Positions 62,184-64,000 of a stretch of DNA of 64,000 nt are shown here, in pieces. The notes under the pieces are model-generated. The model had not been told where the DNA came from, made no database searches, and saw nothing but the letters and a program-made list of their open reading frames with translations. The position numbers and the translations under genes were made by a program. The first letter of the stretch is position 1; the number at the start of each line of letters is the position of its first letter. Location: positions 434,001 through 498,000 of the forward strand of contig NZ_SRWZ01000002.1 in assembly GCF_004804355.1 (NCBI RefSeq). The letters are read 5' to 3'. The stretch comes from Cognatitamlana onchidii. GTDB lineage: Bacteria; Bacteroidota; Bacteroidia; Flavobacteriales; Flavobacteriaceae.

Positions 62184-63362
62184 TTAATTACGTTCTACAA
62201 TAATTGCCGATGCACCTCCGCCACCATTACAAATAGCTGCAGCGCCAATTTTGGCATCGTTTTGTTCAAGAACATTTAATAATGTGGTTATAATTCGAGC
62301 GCCAGAGCAACCCAAAGGATGCCCTAAAGATACAGCGCCCCCATGAACGTTAACCTTGTCTTCATTAAGGCCTAAAATTTTCATATTAGCAAGTCCAACA
62401 ACAGAAAAAGCCTCGTTTAGTTCAAAAAAATCTACATCAGATAGGTTTATATTAGCCTTTTTTAAAGCTTTTGGTAAAGCTTTGGCAGGTGCTGTGGTAA
62501 ACCATTCTGGTTCTTGGGCTGCATCTGCATAACTTTTTATGGTTGCCATGGGTTTTATACCAAGCGCAATTGCTTTTTCTTTACTCATAAGTATTAAGGC
62601 AGCAGCACCATCGTTAATTGTAGATGCATTGGCTGCCGTAACGGTGCCATTTTTTGAAAAAGCTGGACGCAACAGTGGTATTTTATCCATTTTTACATTT
62701 AGAAACTCTTCATCTTGAGTTATCGATATAGGGTCTCCTTTGCGCTGAGGAACTTCAACTGGGACGACTTCATCATTAAATTTATGATTATCCCAAGCGC
62801 TTTTGGATCGCTTATACGATCGAATAGCAAAGGCGTCTTGGTCTTCTCTTGTAAACTTGTATTTTCCAGCACAGGCGTCAGCACAAATTCCCATGGCATT
62901 GCTATTATATGCATCAACAAGTCCATCTCGTTGCATGCCATCAATTAAAGTTGAAGATCCAAATTTAGTTGCTGTTCTTATATTTGTATAATGAGGAATT
63001 AAACTCATATTCTCCATGCCTCCTGCTACTATTACATCGGCATCTCCTAAAGCAATGGATTGAGCAGCTTGCATAACGGCCTTCATGCCAGATGCGCATA
63101 CTTTATTAACCGTTGTGCATGGTACGGTATCAGGAATACCTGCATAAATAGCTGCTTGTCTTGCGGGGGCTTGACCAGTTCCCGCTTGCACAACGTTACC
63201 CATTAGAACCTCTTCGACAAGATCTGGTCTAAGGTTTATCTTGTTCAGGGCACCTTGAATAGCTATGGCACCAAGTTTAGGCGCAGGAATAGTGGATAAA
63301 GCACCTAAAAAACTGCCTATTGGCGTTCTGGCTGCAGAGACGATAACAACTTCCTTATTCAT
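62184..63362 (-). CDS. Acetyl-CoA C-acyltransferase (thiolase)
   Basis: A 392-residue thiolase. Nucleophile C89 in VNKVCASGMKAV, H348 in SLGHPLGCSG and general acid/base C378 in ICNGGGGASA. It condenses two acetyl-CoA or cleaves 3-ketoacyl-CoA. Whether it is biosynthetic (AtoB/PhaA) or degradative (FadA) cannot be told; no fadB partner is nearby. Precedes an NlpC/P60 gene (9 bases), an odd functional pairing. Confidence 0.93.
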   Translation of the reverse strand: MNKEVVIVSAARTPIGSFLGALSTIPAPKLGAIAIQGALNKINLRPDLVEEVLMGNVVQAGTGQAPARQAAIYAGIPDTVPCTTVNKVCASGMKAVMQAAQSIALGDADVIVAGGMENMSLIPHYTNIRTATKFGSSTLIDGMQRDGLVDAYNSNAMGICADACAGKYKFTREDQDAFAIRSYKRSKSAWDNHKFNDEVVPVEVPQRKGDPISITQDEEFLNVKMDKIPLLRPAFSKNGTVTAANASTINDGAAALILMSKEKAIALGIKPMATIKSYADAAQEPEWFTTAPAKALPKALKKANINLSDVDFFELNEAFSVVGLANMKILGLNEDKVNVHGGAVSLGHPLGCSGARIITTLLNVLEQNDAKIGAAAICNGGGGASAIIVERN

Positions 63363-63465
63363 CTATTAAACAATTTAGTTTAGTACTTGCGAAAATAACG
63401 ATTTTTTAGTTTATAAATGTATGATTCCTTCAGTATAAAATAACGCTAGAAGCTTATAATTTTAT

Positions 63466-63473
63466 TATTTTTG
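63466..63473 (+). promoter_or_regulatory. Bacteroidota-type -7 element before the HDIG gene
   Basis: TATTTTTG fits TAnnTTTG exactly and ends 8 bases before the ATG at 63482, giving a very short leader. No clear TTG at -33. Confidence 0.45.
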
Positions 63474-63481
63474 GTATCTAC

Positions 63482-64000
63482 ATGAAAGACCTTATTAATA
63501 AATTATACAGAAATCATTCCTTAATTTACAAGGCTCTGCTTTTTATTTGTACTACCATTTTAATTGTTTATTTATTTCCTAAAAGTGGTAAGTTTAAGTA
63601 TAGTTTTGAAAAAGGCAAACCTTGGCAATCTGAAAACTTGTATGCGCCTTTCGATTTTGCCATTAAAAAGACCGATTTAGAGATTGCTTCAGAAAAAAGG
63701 GCAATCACTTCAAATTCTGTGTTGTATTTTAATATAGATAAGAGTATTCATTCTAAAGTAAAGGAGGATTTTATTGTTCAGTTAAAGAGTCAGTTTTTAG
63801 ATTCTATTCCAAAATCGAAGTTTCAGAAGTTACAGCAAGCAGGTGAAAATATTATTTCAACCCTTTATGCATATGGAGTGCTAAATGAAAAATTGAATTA
63901 TAGCAAAGAAAGGAGTATTGTCGTTATTGATGGGCGAGAAAAGTTCAAAGAAGGTTTTTTTAGTAATTTAATTGCGCAAGATGAATTGGCTCCAATAATT
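63482..64000 (+). CDS. HDIG domain membrane protein, PgpH-like (partial, N-terminus)
   Basis: The first 173 codons are in the window; the gene runs past base 64000. N-terminal membrane helix (about 17-36: KALLFICTTILIVYLFP) followed by FEKGKPWQSENLYAPFDFAI and SEKRAITSNSVLYFNID, the opening of 7TM-HD (7TMR-HDED) proteins. Full-length members have a periplasmic domain, seven helices and an HD domain that hydrolyses cyclic di-AMP. The HD part is not visible here, so the call rests on the N-terminus. Confidence 0.8.
   Translation, partial: MKDLINKLYRNHSLIYKALLFICTTILIVYLFPKSGKFKYSFEKGKPWQSENLYAPFDFAIKKTDLEIASEKRAITSNSVLYFNIDKSIHSKVKEDFIVQLKSQFLDSIPKSKFQKLQQAGENIISTLYAYGVLNEKLNYSKERSIVVIDGREKFKEGFFSNLIAQDELAPII

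Noticed and set aside
1-64000. CRISPR array, tRNA/rRNA genes, insertion sequences, prophage
   Set aside because: Scanned by eye: no regularly spaced direct repeats, no cloverleaf-like segment in the gaps, no transposase or phage structural gene.

Overview
The window looks like a chromosomal segment of a Bacteroidota bacterium, most likely a marine member of the Flavobacteriaceae. The evidence is an A+T-rich composition, promoters of the Bacteroidota type (TTG, a spacer of about 20, then TAnnTTTG), absence of Shine-Dalgarno sequences, a TonB receptor with a carboxypeptidase-like regulatory domain, and family-restricted genes (DUF4294, DUF4268, DUF6452/DUF6048, CCC-motif protein, head-GIN protein). 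Genus cannot be told from the sequence alone. No tRNA, rRNA, prophage, insertion sequence or CRISPR array was seen. It reads as ordinary core and shell chromosome with about 65 genes.

Layout: 1-1.7 kb, the cut end of a CarboxypepD-like secreted protein and an acyltransferase/TfoX pair. 1.8-7.1 kb, an overlapping sodium-symporter cluster (AGCS, DUF4212, large SSS subunit) followed by acetyl-CoA synthetase, suggesting uptake and activation of acetate or another small carboxylate. 7.2-15 kb, FAH-family enzyme, ABC exporter, two DinB proteins, Bcr/CflA exporter, Crp/Fnr regulator, YceI and a TPR-HTH regulator. 15.3-18.8 kb, a three-gene acyl-CoA carboxylase operon (BCCP, biotin carboxylase, carboxyltransferase), divergent across a repeat-rich 312-base regulatory region from a second YceI gene. 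19.8-30.3 kb, housekeeping and RNA-modification genes (Nudix, M42 peptidase, HlyIII, ZIP, THUMP methyltransferase, RlmD) and an 87-base palindromic repeat at 25.3 kb. 30.4-36.5 kb, ECF sigma factor with membrane partner, ornithine aminotransferase with a structured leader, small membrane proteins, an Smr protein carrying a C8A7 tract, a calcium-repeat lipoprotein and cysteine desulfurase. 36.5-44.2 kb, TonB receptor, M23 peptidase, coiled-coil protein and ZapA, a candidate 6S RNA, RNase Y, XerD. 44.4-51.3 kb, porin, AroQ, dihydrolipoyl dehydrogenase, NDH-2, MsrB, M48 peptidase, UMF1-type MFS. 51.4-54.5 kb, an ECF sigma / anti-sigma-like / two beta-repeat surface protein operon. 54.6-64 kb, ClpC and divergent GyrA, TPR protein, NlpC/P60, thiolase, and the start of an HDIG (PgpH-like) protein.

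The most interesting non-standard signals are the structured RNA between zapA and rny with mutually exclusive helices, the 18-base palindrome inside the clpC promoter, the multi-operator region before the second yceI, the interspersed-type hairpin element at 25.3 kb, the orphan strong terminator at 33.5 kb, and three convergent gene pairs whose stop codons share one palindromic tetramer. No obviously new defence or mobile system was found.
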